Shown here piece after piece: positions 16,840 through 24,828 of a stretch of DNA of 64,000 bases (within the stretch, counting starts at the first letter, position 1; every line of letters starts with the position of its first letter). A model generated the notes under the pieces. That model did no database searches, was not told where the DNA came from, and saw only the letters and a list, made by a program, of their open reading frames with translations. The translations under genes were made by a program, and so were the position numbers. The stretch spans positions 53,916-117,915 of the forward strand of contig CANLGD010000002.1 of the NCBI GenBank assembly GCA_947490145.1, written 5' to 3'. Origin of the DNA: Flavobacteriia bacterium. Its GTDB lineage: Bacteria; Bacteroidota; Bacteroidia; Flavobacteriales_D; Crocinitomicaceae.

Positions 16840-18270
16840 TTAAAAAACAAAACCTTTATCCCCAATTTTTAAATTTTGAAAAATCCAGCGGTAATGATTT
16901 AACATATGCGAATTGATGAAATTTTTTCGTTTTTCATTTTCAGGTAAAAATACTCTTCCACCAATTTTTGCAGTTTTTAAATTTTTCACTTCACATTGAG
17001 GCGCAATTCCATCTTGTTCCCAAACTGGATCGGGATTTTCTTGGTCTAAATTACTTCCATATTGCCAAACTTCTGAAAAAAGCGACCAATCTCCACCGTC
17101 TGCACAGGCATTTTCTGGAGCAATAATATACATATTTCTAAATATCACAAATTCTTTCACTTCTTCAATAAATCCTAATGAGTAGGCGTAACCCATGCTA
17201 TGCGACACGATGTCAAGTGTATCTTTGATTTCTAAACAAGCTGGTGAATTACATTTTTCCGTTAAATAAGCTCTTCCAGCAATTTTACCTTTTTCTTTTC
17301 GTTCAAAAAAACCTTCATCATTTGGAGAAGTATTTAATAAATTGAAATTATCTTTGTTTTTATCTTTTTTTCTCAAAGCTTTTATTCTTGAATATGATAA
17401 AGAAAAATTTGCCATTGAACCATGATTTGAAGTACTAATCTTGTTATTTCCATCAATGTAAAAATAATCATCTGGTTTAATGCGATTTACAAAAGCCTTA
17501 TCTAGTCTTAACCAATAATTGAAACGGTCTTTTTTGGTAAGCATATTATCTGTTACATCTCGATTTTTTTTCGGACCTCTATATCCGTTTGAAAAGACCA
17601 AAATATGCCTAGGAATTAAATTCTCTTCGGAGGAAAAATACTTCGTTACATTTTCACCATTAAAAGCATAAATTTCCTCAGAAACAAGTTCTCCCAAATC
17701 ATTCCAGAATTTTTTCACAATGTAATGACCAAAAGATTTTTGTTTTATATTTAATAGTTTTAGATAAACTGTATCGGAAGAATAAGAAAATTTTTTGCGA
17801 GAATTACTGTAAACGTTGATGTAAATCACATTTTTTTGTGAAATACTTTGCCAACATTTATTTTTTGAACAATAAAGCAAAGATTGAATTTCTGTTATTT
17901 GATTTTTAATTAATGGAAATTGAATTTTTTCTCTTTCAGTCTTATTTTTATACACCTCAAATTTTGATTTTTCAACTGCAGTTGAATTATCTTCTGAAAA
18001 TTGATAAATTGCTTGCTGAATATAATATGATGAATGATAATTTTCTGAATTCAAGCTATTTATTGAAATGGCTTGATTGCGCTTAAATGTTTTTTGAAAA
18101 CTTGAATCAACAATAAAACCAAGCGAATCTTCTTCCCAGAAATAATATGCAACCAAACCACTAACTGAATTTAGACGATTTTCTTCCGAAGGTAGATAAA
18201 ATATTGAATCCAATTGAGCATGAAGATTCAAGCCGAAAGAGATAAAAAATATGGTTGTTTTAAGATTCAA
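16840..18270 (-). CDS. Secreted alpha/beta-hydrolase-like protein
   Basis: A 476-residue exported protein, probably a lipase- or esterase-like hydrolase. The signal peptide is about 1-18 (ending LNLHAQ). Residues 222-232 (HILVFSNGYRG) look like the oxyanion strand of lipases. The nucleophile elbow is DIVSHSMGYAYS with serine S358; the usual first glycine of GxSxG is replaced by serine. An acid in AENACADGGDWS and a histidine in NSHMLNHYRW are plausible triad members. The N-terminal 210 residues are unassigned. The only usable start is TTG at 18270: an in-frame stop lies just upstream and no ATG fits. Substrate unknown. Confidence 0.6.
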   Translation of the reverse strand: MNLKTTIFFISFGLNLHAQLDSIFYLPSEENRLNSVSGLVAYYFWEEDSLGFIVDSSFQKTFKRNQAISINSLNSENYHSSYYIQQAIYQFSEDNSTAVEKSKFEVYKNKTEREKIQFPLIKNQITEIQSLLYCSKNKCWQSISQKNVIYINVYSNSRKKFSYSSDTVYLKLLNIKQKSFGHYIVKKFWNDLGELVSEEIYAFNGENVTKYFSSEENLIPRHILVFSNGYRGPKKNRDVTDNMLTKKDRFNYWLRLDKAFVNRIKPDDYFYIDGNNKISTSNHGSMANFSLSYSRIKALRKKDKNKDNFNLLNTSPNDEGFFERKEKGKIAGRAYLTEKCNSPACLEIKDTLDIVSHSMGYAYSLGFIEEVKEFVIFRNMYIIAPENACADGGDWSLFSEVWQYGSNLDQENPDPVWEQDGIAPQCEVKNLKTAKIGGRVFLPENEKRKNFINSHMLNHYRWIFQNLKIGDKGFVF

Positions 18271-18277
18271 AATGGGA

Positions 18278-18308
18278 ATTCATAACTAATCATTCATAAA
18301 TCATAACT
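18278..18308. repeat. Intergenic ttcataact word repeat
   Basis: Reiterated attcataact, attcataaatcat words lie just upstream of the hydrolase start (minus strand). The same words recur at 21524-21558, 28897-28920, 37659-37690 and 58413-58437, each next to a gene start or end. Confidence 0.55.
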
Positions 18309-18347
18309 TTCACAGTGAGCTTGTCGCGAAGTGCATAATTGATCTCG

Positions 18348-19205
18348 CTATTTAACCAGCAAAGTATTTCCATACAAAACTTCCTTCTCACTTGTCGAGT
18401 TCATCCAAAGTTCTTCTACTTTAACTGTTTTCCCTTTAAAGGCTTTTTGAGCAGTTTGTAACAAAACTTCGGCGGTTATTTTAGGAGAATAAGTATTTAC
18501 AATTAAAAATCCATTTTTTGCTAACAATAAATTTGCTGTTTCTAAAAGGATTGGTAATTGTTGTTCTAAAATCCATTTTTCACCTTTTGAGCCAATTCCA
18601 TATGCTGGAGGATCCATGATTATGCCTTCGTATTTATTTCCACGTTTCACTTCGCGCTGAGCAAATTTAAGTGCATCTTCCAAAACCCATTTCACATCAG
18701 ACAATTGGCTCAACTCCATGTTTTCTTTTGACCAAGAAAGAAGTTGTTTTACAGAATCAACGTGCGTTACATTAGCACCCGTTTTTCTGGCAACTAAGGA
18801 AGCAATTCCTGTGTAAGCAAAAAGGTTTAAGAAATTTTGTCCTTCTTGAAGATTTTCTCTGATGAAGCGCCAATTTTCAATTTGTTCGGGAAAAATTCCT
18901 ATGTGTTTGTATTGTGTAAATTCTAATTTGATGTTTAATCCTTCGACTGGAATTGTCCATGAATCAGCTAATTCTGGTTTCATTTTTTTCCATTTCCCTT
19001 TTTTTGTACCTATATTAGGTTCAATAAATTCAGCATGCGCCATGGTATTCCACTCTGTGAAAGGCAATTCAGACCTAAAATAAGCTTGTAATTCAGGTCG
19101 AATGGTAATTATTTGTCCAAAACGCTCTAATTTTTTCCCCCCACCAGCGTCAATTAGTTCGTAATTTGACCATTTTTCGGCGTATTTTCTTGGGATGTAC
19201 TTCAT
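18348..19205 (-). CDS. RlmI-like SAM-dependent RNA methyltransferase
   Basis: Probably a class I SAM-dependent methyltransferase related to the 23S rRNA cytosine-C5 methyltransferase RlmI (COG1092). Residues 115-160 hold HIGIFPEQ, then the SAM motif FLNLFAYTG(I) and the acidic loop THVDSVKQ. The catalytic region has MDPPAYGIG, the DPPxxG motif of this group. The 285-residue length is shorter than RlmI because a clear N-terminal PUA domain is missing. Cytosolic. The actual RNA target is not decidable here. Confidence 0.8.
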   Translation of the reverse strand: MKYIPRKYAEKWSNYELIDAGGGKKLERFGQIITIRPELQAYFRSELPFTEWNTMAHAEFIEPNIGTKKGKWKKMKPELADSWTIPVEGLNIKLEFTQYKHIGIFPEQIENWRFIRENLQEGQNFLNLFAYTGIASLVARKTGANVTHVDSVKQLLSWSKENMELSQLSDVKWVLEDALKFAQREVKRGNKYEGIIMDPPAYGIGSKGEKWILEQQLPILLETANLLLAKNGFLIVNTYSPKITAEVLLQTAQKAFKGKTVKVEELWMNSTSEKEVLYGNTLLVK

Positions 19206-19250
19206 AAATTAGACGTAAGACTTTTAGACGTAAGATAAAAGACTTGATTT
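19206..19250. repeat. Intergenic agacttttagacgtaag word repeat
   Basis: Direct reiteration of agacgtaaga and aaagactt words immediately upstream of the methyltransferase start. It uses the same vocabulary as the gattcaaaagtcaagac inverted repeats but lacks a second arm. Confidence 0.45.
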
Positions 19251-19394
19251 TTGTAGATTAATAATTTATTTTAAAGATTTTAAGAACCAGGACAAAAGCC
19301 TAAATTTATTAAGATAAAGGTATTTTTGTTTCCAATTCGATTAAAGTCATGCAGTCAGCCATGGCTGACGGTGTTTTGACTTGTAGTGTTATGT

Positions 19395-19976
19395 TTATTT
19401 CATTTTTGGAGTTTTCACTCTTCCTTTGTGCATTTGCGCCATACGCATTTGATTTTTAGAAACAGACATTGTCAATTGTTTTTGCATGGTCGAAATCTGC
19501 TCTTTCATCATGCCGTTTTTATCCAATTTTTTTGCTTCAGCAAGTAAAGTTGTAGCTTCATTTTTACGACCAGTTTGTGCGCAAATTCCAGCTAAATGTA
19601 AACGAGCAACCGAATTATCTTGCGCTGTTCTTAATCCTAATGCAACAGCTTTACGCAACATTTGTTCACTTTTAGCAAAGCCAAGTTCTTGTGTTCCAAG
19701 CATTGCTTTCAAATACAAAACATAAGCATGTTGTTTTTTAGGCATCAAGTCTGGACGAGAAATTCTTTTCAAAAATTTATGTGCTTTTTCGTGATTTCCG
19801 ACACGCATTTGATTTAGAGCAAGGATCATATTTTCATTTCTGAAAAAACTTAATCCTACAAGTGCAGTTACGAAAATCAAGACGATTCCCCAACCCCAAT
19901 ATCCTGTGTAAAAGGAATATACGTTAATAAATAATACAAAAGCTGCAACGGCGCAACGAATAATGAATCCAGTCAT
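19395..19976 (-). CDS. Membrane protein with TPR-like repeats
   Basis: A 193-residue protein with two N-terminal transmembrane helices (about 5-23 and 27-45) followed by alpha-helical repeats resembling tetratricopeptides (about 50-155, for example MLRKAVALGLRTAQDNSVAR and NEATTLLAEAKKLD), and a basic, methionine-rich tail. TPR modules usually bind partner proteins; here the soluble part should face the cytosol if both helices span. No enzymatic motif is present. It is followed by the methyltransferase gene after 189 bases. The partner is unknown. Confidence 0.7.
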   Translation of the reverse strand: MTGFIIRCAVAAFVLFINVYSFYTGYWGWGIVLIFVTALVGLSFFRNENMILALNQMRVGNHEKAHKFLKRISRPDLMPKKQHAYVLYLKAMLGTQELGFAKSEQMLRKAVALGLRTAQDNSVARLHLAGICAQTGRKNEATTLLAEAKKLDKNGMMKEQISTMQKQLTMSVSKNQMRMAQMHKGRVKTPKMK

Positions 19977-20008
19977 GATTTATTTTAATTTAATTATTTT
20001 TATAAGTT

Positions 20009-20440
20009 TTAAATAGTTGCGATGCATTTTAATTCGATTGCAATTGGAGTTGGCAATGAATTTATTTCACATGTTGTTCTGCACGGCTGATTATCTTTGA
20101 AATATTCTGCGTAAAGACGATTGTAAATATGAAAATCACGTTTCATATTTACTAAAAAAACGGTAACATCTACTAAATTATCCCAATTTGAACCAGATTC
20201 TTCTAAAATAATTTTTACATTGTCAAAAACAGAACGACATTGTGCTTCGAAATCAAATTCTAGAAAATTTCCATTTTTGTCTAATTTTAACCCTGGGACT
20301 CCAGAATCAGTATCATCAGATCCAGCAGTTCGAGGACCAACACCTGATAGAAATAATAAATTTCCTACTTTTCTAGCATGTGGATAAGATCCAACAGGTT
20401 TTGGTGCTTTTTGCGTTGAAATACGAGAATTATCTTCCAT
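20009..20440 (-). CDS. RidA-family protein, 2-aminomuconate deaminase-like
   Basis: A 143-residue protein of the YjgF/YER057c/UK114 (RidA) superfamily, which hydrolyses reactive enamine/imine intermediates; this sequence is closest in style to the 2-aminomuconate deaminase group. Visible features are VGSYPHAR, NLLFLSGVGPR, DVTVFLVNM with RDFHIYN, and R121 in the PCRTTCEINSLP segment, matching the substrate-binding arginine of RidA. The longer loop after GPRTAGSDD is normal for the aminomuconate branch. No other kynurenine-pathway genes are near, so a general deaminase role is equally possible. It has its own promoter. Confidence 0.88.
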   Translation of the reverse strand: MEDNSRISTQKAPKPVGSYPHARKVGNLLFLSGVGPRTAGSDDTDSGVPGLKLDKNGNFLEFDFEAQCRSVFDNVKIILEESGSNWDNLVDVTVFLVNMKRDFHIYNRLYAEYFKDNQPCRTTCEINSLPTPIAIELKCIATI

Positions 20441-20468
20441 TATTCTTTTTATCGTTGTATAATTTATG

Positions 20469-20476
20469 CAAATATA
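20469..20476 (-). promoter_or_regulatory. -7 promoter element of the RidA-like gene
   Basis: Minus-strand TATATTTG, an exact TAnnTTTG match, 28 bases before the ATG at 20440. Confidence 0.6.
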
Positions 20477-20606
20477 CAGAGTTTCATTAAATATATAGAG
20501 TTTCTAGCTCAAAAGCACTAAAATTTCTTCTAATATAATTGATTATGAAAGGAAATTGAACTAATTTATAGAATACAAATGATTTTTTTGTTTACAATGA
20601 TTTTGG

Positions 20607-20781
20607 CACCTAATTGTTAGCAAAAAACAGAGCGAAGTCTATTCCGGGAACCATTAAAGGTATTTCGCCTTGGCGGAATCACCTAAATGGTCGCAAATAG
20701 ATAAGTGGTGCGAATTTACTAACAATAAGTGCCGAGTTTTCTTTTGTTTTCCTTTTCTTTTGCGGAAAAAGAAAAGGAAAG
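20607..20781. repeat. Dispersed structured element, copy 2
   Basis: The 381-base gap 20441-20821 holds this second copy of the element at 10811-11026. The ends ggcacctaattgttag (20605-20620) and ctaacaataagtgcc (20718-20732) are imperfect inverted repeats. In the centre, accattaaaggt and acctaaatggt flank a perfect tip stem attTcgcc-tt-ggcggaat with one T-G pair; copy 1 has a different tip that also pairs. A 3' hairpin of 11 perfect base pairs (ccttttctttt with aaaagaaaagg) follows. No coding potential is seen. Confidence 0.65.
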
Positions 20782-20821
20782 AATAGAATTTGTAAATGGA
20801 TTTTTTTAGAAAGGTTTATTT

Positions 20822-21517
20822 TTAAACTAACAACACTAAAATTTCTTCCAAAGAACGAATAATTTTAAAAGCTTGGCTTTTGTGTTTTTTCTCTGGATCA
20901 AATAAAACGGCTTCCATTCCAACCTGATTCGCACCTAAAATATCGACTTGTAAATCATCGCCAATCATCATACTTTCTTCTGCTTTTGCGCATGCTAGAT
21001 TTAACGCATGTTCAAAAATTCGTCGGTCTGGTTTATTAAAACCAATGTGTTCAGAGCAAACAATGACATCGAAAAATGGTTCTAATTTTGATTCTTTTAA
21101 TTTAATATACTGAACTTCTACAAAACCATTGGTGATGATGTGCATTTTGAATCCCATTTCGTGCAATTTAGTTAATGTTTCAATCGCATTTGGAAAAAGT
21201 TTTGTTTGCTTGGGAGACAAATCAATGTAAGCTTGACTAATTTGATCAGCTAATTCTTGGTTGTGAATTTCGTGGTATTTCAGTGTTTTTAGAAAACGAG
21301 CATCACGTAATTCTTCTTTGGAAATTTTTTTCTTACCATATTTTTGCCATAAATCTTTGTTTATTCTCAAATAGGTGTGGTGAAAATGATTGAAATGCTC
21401 GATTTGATTTTCAAGTTTATATTCCGTAAAAATCTGTTGTAAGGCTTTTTTGGAATTAGCTTCAAAATCCCATAAAGTGCGATCAAGATCAAAGAAAAGG
21501 TGTTTTATTTTGGACAA
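20822..21517 (-). CDS. YjjG-family HAD pyrimidine nucleotidase
   Basis: A HAD-superfamily phosphatase of the YjjG type, which dephosphorylates non-canonical pyrimidine nucleotides. Motif I is FDLDRTLWDF with nucleophile D10 and acid D12; motif II is HIITNGF; motif III and IV are the KPDRRIFEHAL lysine and MIGDDLQVDILGA. The 231-residue length is typical. The reading frame begins with TTG at 21517: an in-frame stop lies two codons upstream and no ATG is available, so a TTG start is strongly supported. The gene is preceded by ttcataact-type repeat words. Cytosolic. Confidence 0.92.
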   Translation of the reverse strand: MSKIKHLFFDLDRTLWDFEANSKKALQQIFTEYKLENQIEHFNHFHHTYLRINKDLWQKYGKKKISKEELRDARFLKTLKYHEIHNQELADQISQAYIDLSPKQTKLFPNAIETLTKLHEMGFKMHIITNGFVEVQYIKLKESKLEPFFDVIVCSEHIGFNKPDRRIFEHALNLACAKAEESMMIGDDLQVDILGANQVGMEAVLFDPEKKHKSQAFKIIRSLEEILVLLV

Positions 21518-21523
21518 ATTTTA

Positions 21524-21558
21524 ATAGTTATGAGTGAGAAATTATCAGTTATGAATTG
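21524..21558. repeat. Intergenic ttcataact word repeat
   Basis: Copies of atagttatgagtgag and atcagttatgaattgg, complementary to the ttcataactca words, sit directly upstream of the YjjG start. Confidence 0.45.
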
Positions 21559-21729
21559 GTTTCGAATAAATTTTTAGCTAATTGAAGATAAAAAGAGTTG
21601 TAAACTAAGTTTGAATTTTTACGTTTAATTTTTAGGCAATTTAAAAAGGAAGTAATTTTGAGTTAGCTTTTGCTAATGATAAATTAATTACTAAAAGCAA
21701 CAACAAAATTAAATTTAATAAACAAACTA

Positions 21730-22200
21730 TTAAAAGAACCAAGCTATTCCGTATGCAAGACCTGTAGTCACAAATCCATTTATACACATTCCTAAAACAA
21801 TTAATGGAAAGGTTTTTTTTTCTTTGCCATAAAATTTAGCGGTGATAATTGTTCCAATTGGAACAGAAAGAAAAAGCGGTGCGAAAATAGAAATACCGTA
21901 AATTCCCAATCTGTGCTTTAAACGAACAATAAATTTATTGGTTTTAGTGAATTTCTTTTTATAAGGAAGTTCAAGACCTTTTTCAAGAGCCTCTTTTTTT
22001 AATCTAATCTTTTTTGCACGGGACATTTTCATAAAATATTCACTAGCAAAATAAAAAACTGCAGCACTAAAAATGGCTCCAGCTAAACAAGAGAAATAGG
22101 TCTCTAAAAAAGATAATTTTGCTGCTGGTCCCCCAAAAGGCGTGAACAAAAATTTAATTGTTGACAGTAAAAAAAAGGTGATGTAAAGTCCGAAATTCAT
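21730..22200 (-). CDS. Small integral membrane protein, possibly small multidrug-export type
   Basis: A 156-residue membrane protein with four predicted helices (about 4-20, 34-52, 95-118 and 130-150) and a basic cytoplasmic loop (KIRLKKEALEKGLELPYKKK) in the middle. The C-terminal part, with LGIYGISIFAPLFLSVPIGT and later MCINGFVTTGLAYGIAW, resembles the small multidrug-export family, but that label rests on weak resemblance and the biochemical role of that family is itself unclear. It lies 27 bases after upp on the same strand, so the two are probably co-transcribed. Confidence 0.6.
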   Translation of the reverse strand: MNFGLYITFFLLSTIKFLFTPFGGPAAKLSFLETYFSCLAGAIFSAAVFYFASEYFMKMSRAKKIRLKKEALEKGLELPYKKKFTKTNKFIVRLKHRLGIYGISIFAPLFLSVPIGTIITAKFYGKEKKTFPLIVLGMCINGFVTTGLAYGIAWFF

Positions 22201-22227
22201 TTTTTAGATTTTGTCAAATTTAGATTT

Positions 22228-22875
22228 TCAATATTTTTCGCCATAGGCTAAATCTCCAGCGTCGCCTAGTCCTGGAACAATGTAAGATTGAGCAGTTAAT
22301 TCTTGATCTATGGCTCCAACAAAAATTTTAACTGTATCAGGTAAATGTTTTCTCAAGTAGGTTATTGCTTCTGGAGCGGCAATTGCTGCGGCGATTATTA
22401 TTTGTGAAGGTTTTCCTTGTTTCAATAAAGCTTTATAAACCATGACCATTGAACCACCGGTTGCAAGCATTGGATCAGATATAATTAATATTTTTCCATC
22501 AATTTTTGGTGCTGCCATGTATTCTACAAAAATTTCAAAATCCTCAGCTGTTGTGTGTTTTCTGTATGCCGAAACAAAAGCGTTTTCAGCTTTGTCAAAA
22601 TAATTCAACAAACCAATATGCATTGGTAAACCAGCTCTTAAAATTGAAGCAATTACAGGCTGAGATTCAAGTTTATTAACCTCAGTTTGACCCAAAGGAG
22701 TAGTAACAATTTCAGCACGATAAGGCAAAATTTTTGAAATTTCGTAAGCCAAAATTTCAGAAATACGTTCTAAATTTCTTCTGAAACGCATCGAATCTTT
22801 TTGAATTGAAACATCTCTCAATTCAGCTAAAAATGTTCCAAAAATGGAATTTGTTTTATTTAATTCGTGAATCAT
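22228..22875 (-). CDS. upp: Uracil phosphoribosyltransferase
   Basis: Pyrimidine salvage enzyme joining uracil to PRPP to give UMP. It shows SILRAGLPM in the middle, the PRPP-binding loop IISDPMLATGGSM, and the C-terminal uracil-recognition pattern YIVPGLGDAGDLAYGE. I start it at ATG 22875 (215 residues, opening MIHELNKTN), which matches related proteins; the frame could extend to a GTG at 22902. A near-consensus -7 element (TATCTTTA on the minus strand) lies about 40 bases upstream of the ATG. It is divergent from the ABC exporter gene. Confidence 0.95.
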   Translation of the reverse strand: MIHELNKTNSIFGTFLAELRDVSIQKDSMRFRRNLERISEILAYEISKILPYRAEIVTTPLGQTEVNKLESQPVIASILRAGLPMHIGLLNYFDKAENAFVSAYRKHTTAEDFEIFVEYMAAPKIDGKILIISDPMLATGGSMVMVYKALLKQGKPSQIIIAAAIAAPEAITYLRKHLPDTVKIFVGAIDQELTAQSYIVPGLGDAGDLAYGEKY

Positions 22876-22952
22876 TTTAATAGGATTTTGTACTTTTTTC
22901 ACTTGTTTTTGTAAAGATAGATTTTTTTTGAATAATAGAACATAATTTAAGT

Positions 22953-22960
22953 TAATTTTG
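22953..22960 (+). promoter_or_regulatory. -7 promoter element very close to the ABC exporter start
   Basis: TAATTTTG, an exact TAnnTTTG match, ends only four bases before the ATG at 22965, with a TTG at 22928-22930. If used, transcription would begin at or within a few bases of the ATG, giving a leaderless or near-leaderless mRNA. Confidence 0.5.
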
Positions 22961-22964
22961 CATC

Positions 22965-24722
22965 ATGTCAAAACAAGGAAAACTAGATTTTAGCATTTTC
23001 AAGCGCCTGGTAAAGTATCTAAAACCTTACCGTAGAATTTTGTTTTTGGCATTTTTCTGTACGCTTGTTCTAGCTGTTGTTTCGCCACTTCGTCCTTTTT
23101 TAATTGGGAAAATGGTAAATTTATTTATCATTAAAGAACAAAATGCAAGTGCTTTATTGAATTGGTCTTTGTTTCTATTAGGAATGCTATTTTTAGAAGG
23201 TTTGTTTCAGTTTTTAGGCAGTTTTTCTAGTAATTTGCTGGCTCAATCCATTATTCGAGACATTCGTCATAAATTATTTGCTCACCTTTCGACTTTCAAA
23301 ATGCGGTATTTTGATAACACGCCGATTGGAACGTTGGTTACTCGTGTAATTTCAGATATCGGAGCAATTTCAGAAGTTTTCTCAGCGGGATTAATCGATA
23401 TTTTGGGTGATTTATTGATGTTGATAGTTGTGATTTGTTTCATGTTTTTTGTAAATTGGCAATTGACTTTTATGGTTTTAATTCCAATTCCACTTTTGTT
23501 ATTTGCAACAAGAATTTTTGCCAAAGCAATGCGAAAATCCTTTCAACAAGAAGGAGTTCAAGTAAATAGGTTAAATACTTTCGTTCAAGAACGCATCACA
23601 GGTATGTCGATTGTACAACTTTTTAACAGAGAAAAAAAAGAAGAACAAGCCTTTGAAGAAATCAATGCCGCACACAAGCAGGCACATATAAATGCAGTTT
23701 GGGCTTTTTCGATTTTCTTTCCGGTAGTTGAAATCTTAAGTTCACTTTCGATTGCGCTTTTACTGGTGTGGGGAGCATTTCAATTTTTAGATAACTCACA
23801 TGTGGATCCTAAAAAAATGTATGAAGAAATTTTTCAATTTACACTTTGGATTAACATGCTTTTCAGACCAATTCGACAATTGGCGGATAAATTTAATATT
23901 CTTCAGCGAGGAATTGTTAGAGCAGATAGAGTTTTTGAAGTAATTGATTTACAAGAACATGTGCAAGATTCTGGAACTTTGACAAACGTTGATTTCAATC
24001 AAGATATTATTTTTAAGCACGTTTATTTCTCCTATATTGATGAACATTGGATTTTAAAAGATATTAATTTAACCATCGAAAAAGGTCAAACAATTGCTTT
24101 TGTTGGTGCAACTGGAGCCGGAAAAACGTCAATTGTCAATCTGTTGGGAAGGTTTTATGAATTTCAAAAAGGAGAAATTTTTATCGGAGAAGAAAACATC
24201 AAAAACATAGAATTAAATTCGCTTCGTAAAAATATTGCGATTGTATTGCAAGATGTATTTTTATTTTCTGATACTGTGCATACTAATATCACACTTGGGG
24301 ATCCAGAAATTTCAAGAGAGCAAGTGATTGAAGCTGCAAAAGCGGTTGGAGCGCATGATTTTATTGAAAAACTTCCAAATGGATACGATTACGAAGTAGG
24401 GGAGAGAGGTGGAGTTTTATCGGTCGGACAAAGACAATTATTAGCATTTATTCGCGCTTATGTCTACAATCCACACGTTTTAATTTTGGACGAAGCAACT
24501 TCAAGTGTGGATAATGAATCTGAGGAAATGATTCAACATGCAACTGAAAAATTAACGAAAGGAAGAACTTCAATCGTCATCGCACATCGTTTGTCAACAA
24601 TTCAAAATGCAGATAAAATAATTGTATTGGAAAAAGGAGAAATAAAAGAAATTGGTTCTCACGCAGAATTATTACAAAAAGAAGGATATTATAAAAAATT
24701 ACACGACATACAGTTTTCTTGA
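22965..24722 (+). CDS. ABC exporter (fused permease and ATPase, MsbA-like)
   Basis: Half-transporter of the type I exporter class. The N-terminal six-helix domain (about 20-310) is followed by an ATPase: Walker A GATGAGKTS (381-389), Q-loop LQDVFLFSD, signature LSVGQRQL (485-492), Walker B VLILDEATS (505-513) and switch histidine H541. LSVGQ in place of LSGGQ is common in one exporter branch, so activity is expected. The 585 residues would form a homodimer in the inner membrane. Substrate may be a lipid, drug or peptide; nothing nearby decides. It lies upstream of a substrate-binding-like gene, but exporters do not normally use such proteins. Confidence 0.93.
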   Translation: MSKQGKLDFSIFKRLVKYLKPYRRILFLAFFCTLVLAVVSPLRPFLIGKMVNLFIIKEQNASALLNWSLFLLGMLFLEGLFQFLGSFSSNLLAQSIIRDIRHKLFAHLSTFKMRYFDNTPIGTLVTRVISDIGAISEVFSAGLIDILGDLLMLIVVICFMFFVNWQLTFMVLIPIPLLLFATRIFAKAMRKSFQQEGVQVNRLNTFVQERITGMSIVQLFNREKKEEQAFEEINAAHKQAHINAVWAFSIFFPVVEILSSLSIALLLVWGAFQFLDNSHVDPKKMYEEIFQFTLWINMLFRPIRQLADKFNILQRGIVRADRVFEVIDLQEHVQDSGTLTNVDFNQDIIFKHVYFSYIDEHWILKDINLTIEKGQTIAFVGATGAGKTSIVNLLGRFYEFQKGEIFIGEENIKNIELNSLRKNIAIVLQDVFLFSDTVHTNITLGDPEISREQVIEAAKAVGAHDFIEKLPNGYDYEVGERGGVLSVGQRQLLAFIRAYVYNPHVLILDEATSSVDNESEEMIQHATEKLTKGRTSIVIAHRLSTIQNADKIIVLEKGEIKEIGSHAELLQKEGYYKKLHDIQFS

Positions 24723-24734
24723 TTGGATGACTAA

Positions 24735-24827
24735 ATTATTAGATTGTTAGATTGTTAGACTTGATTTTTGTTGAACACTCTAATAATCTAACAATCCAAA
24801 AATCGAGAAATCTAACAAGCTAATAAT
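24735..24827. repeat. Intergenic inverted repeat (taatctaacaa words)
   Basis: attattagattgttagatt (24735-24753) is complementary to 24809-24827 with one mismatch in 19, and additional half-copies lie between them. The right arm ends one base before the ATG at 24829, so the ribosome-binding region of that gene lies inside the hairpin. Confidence 0.7.
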
Positions 24828-24828
24828 A

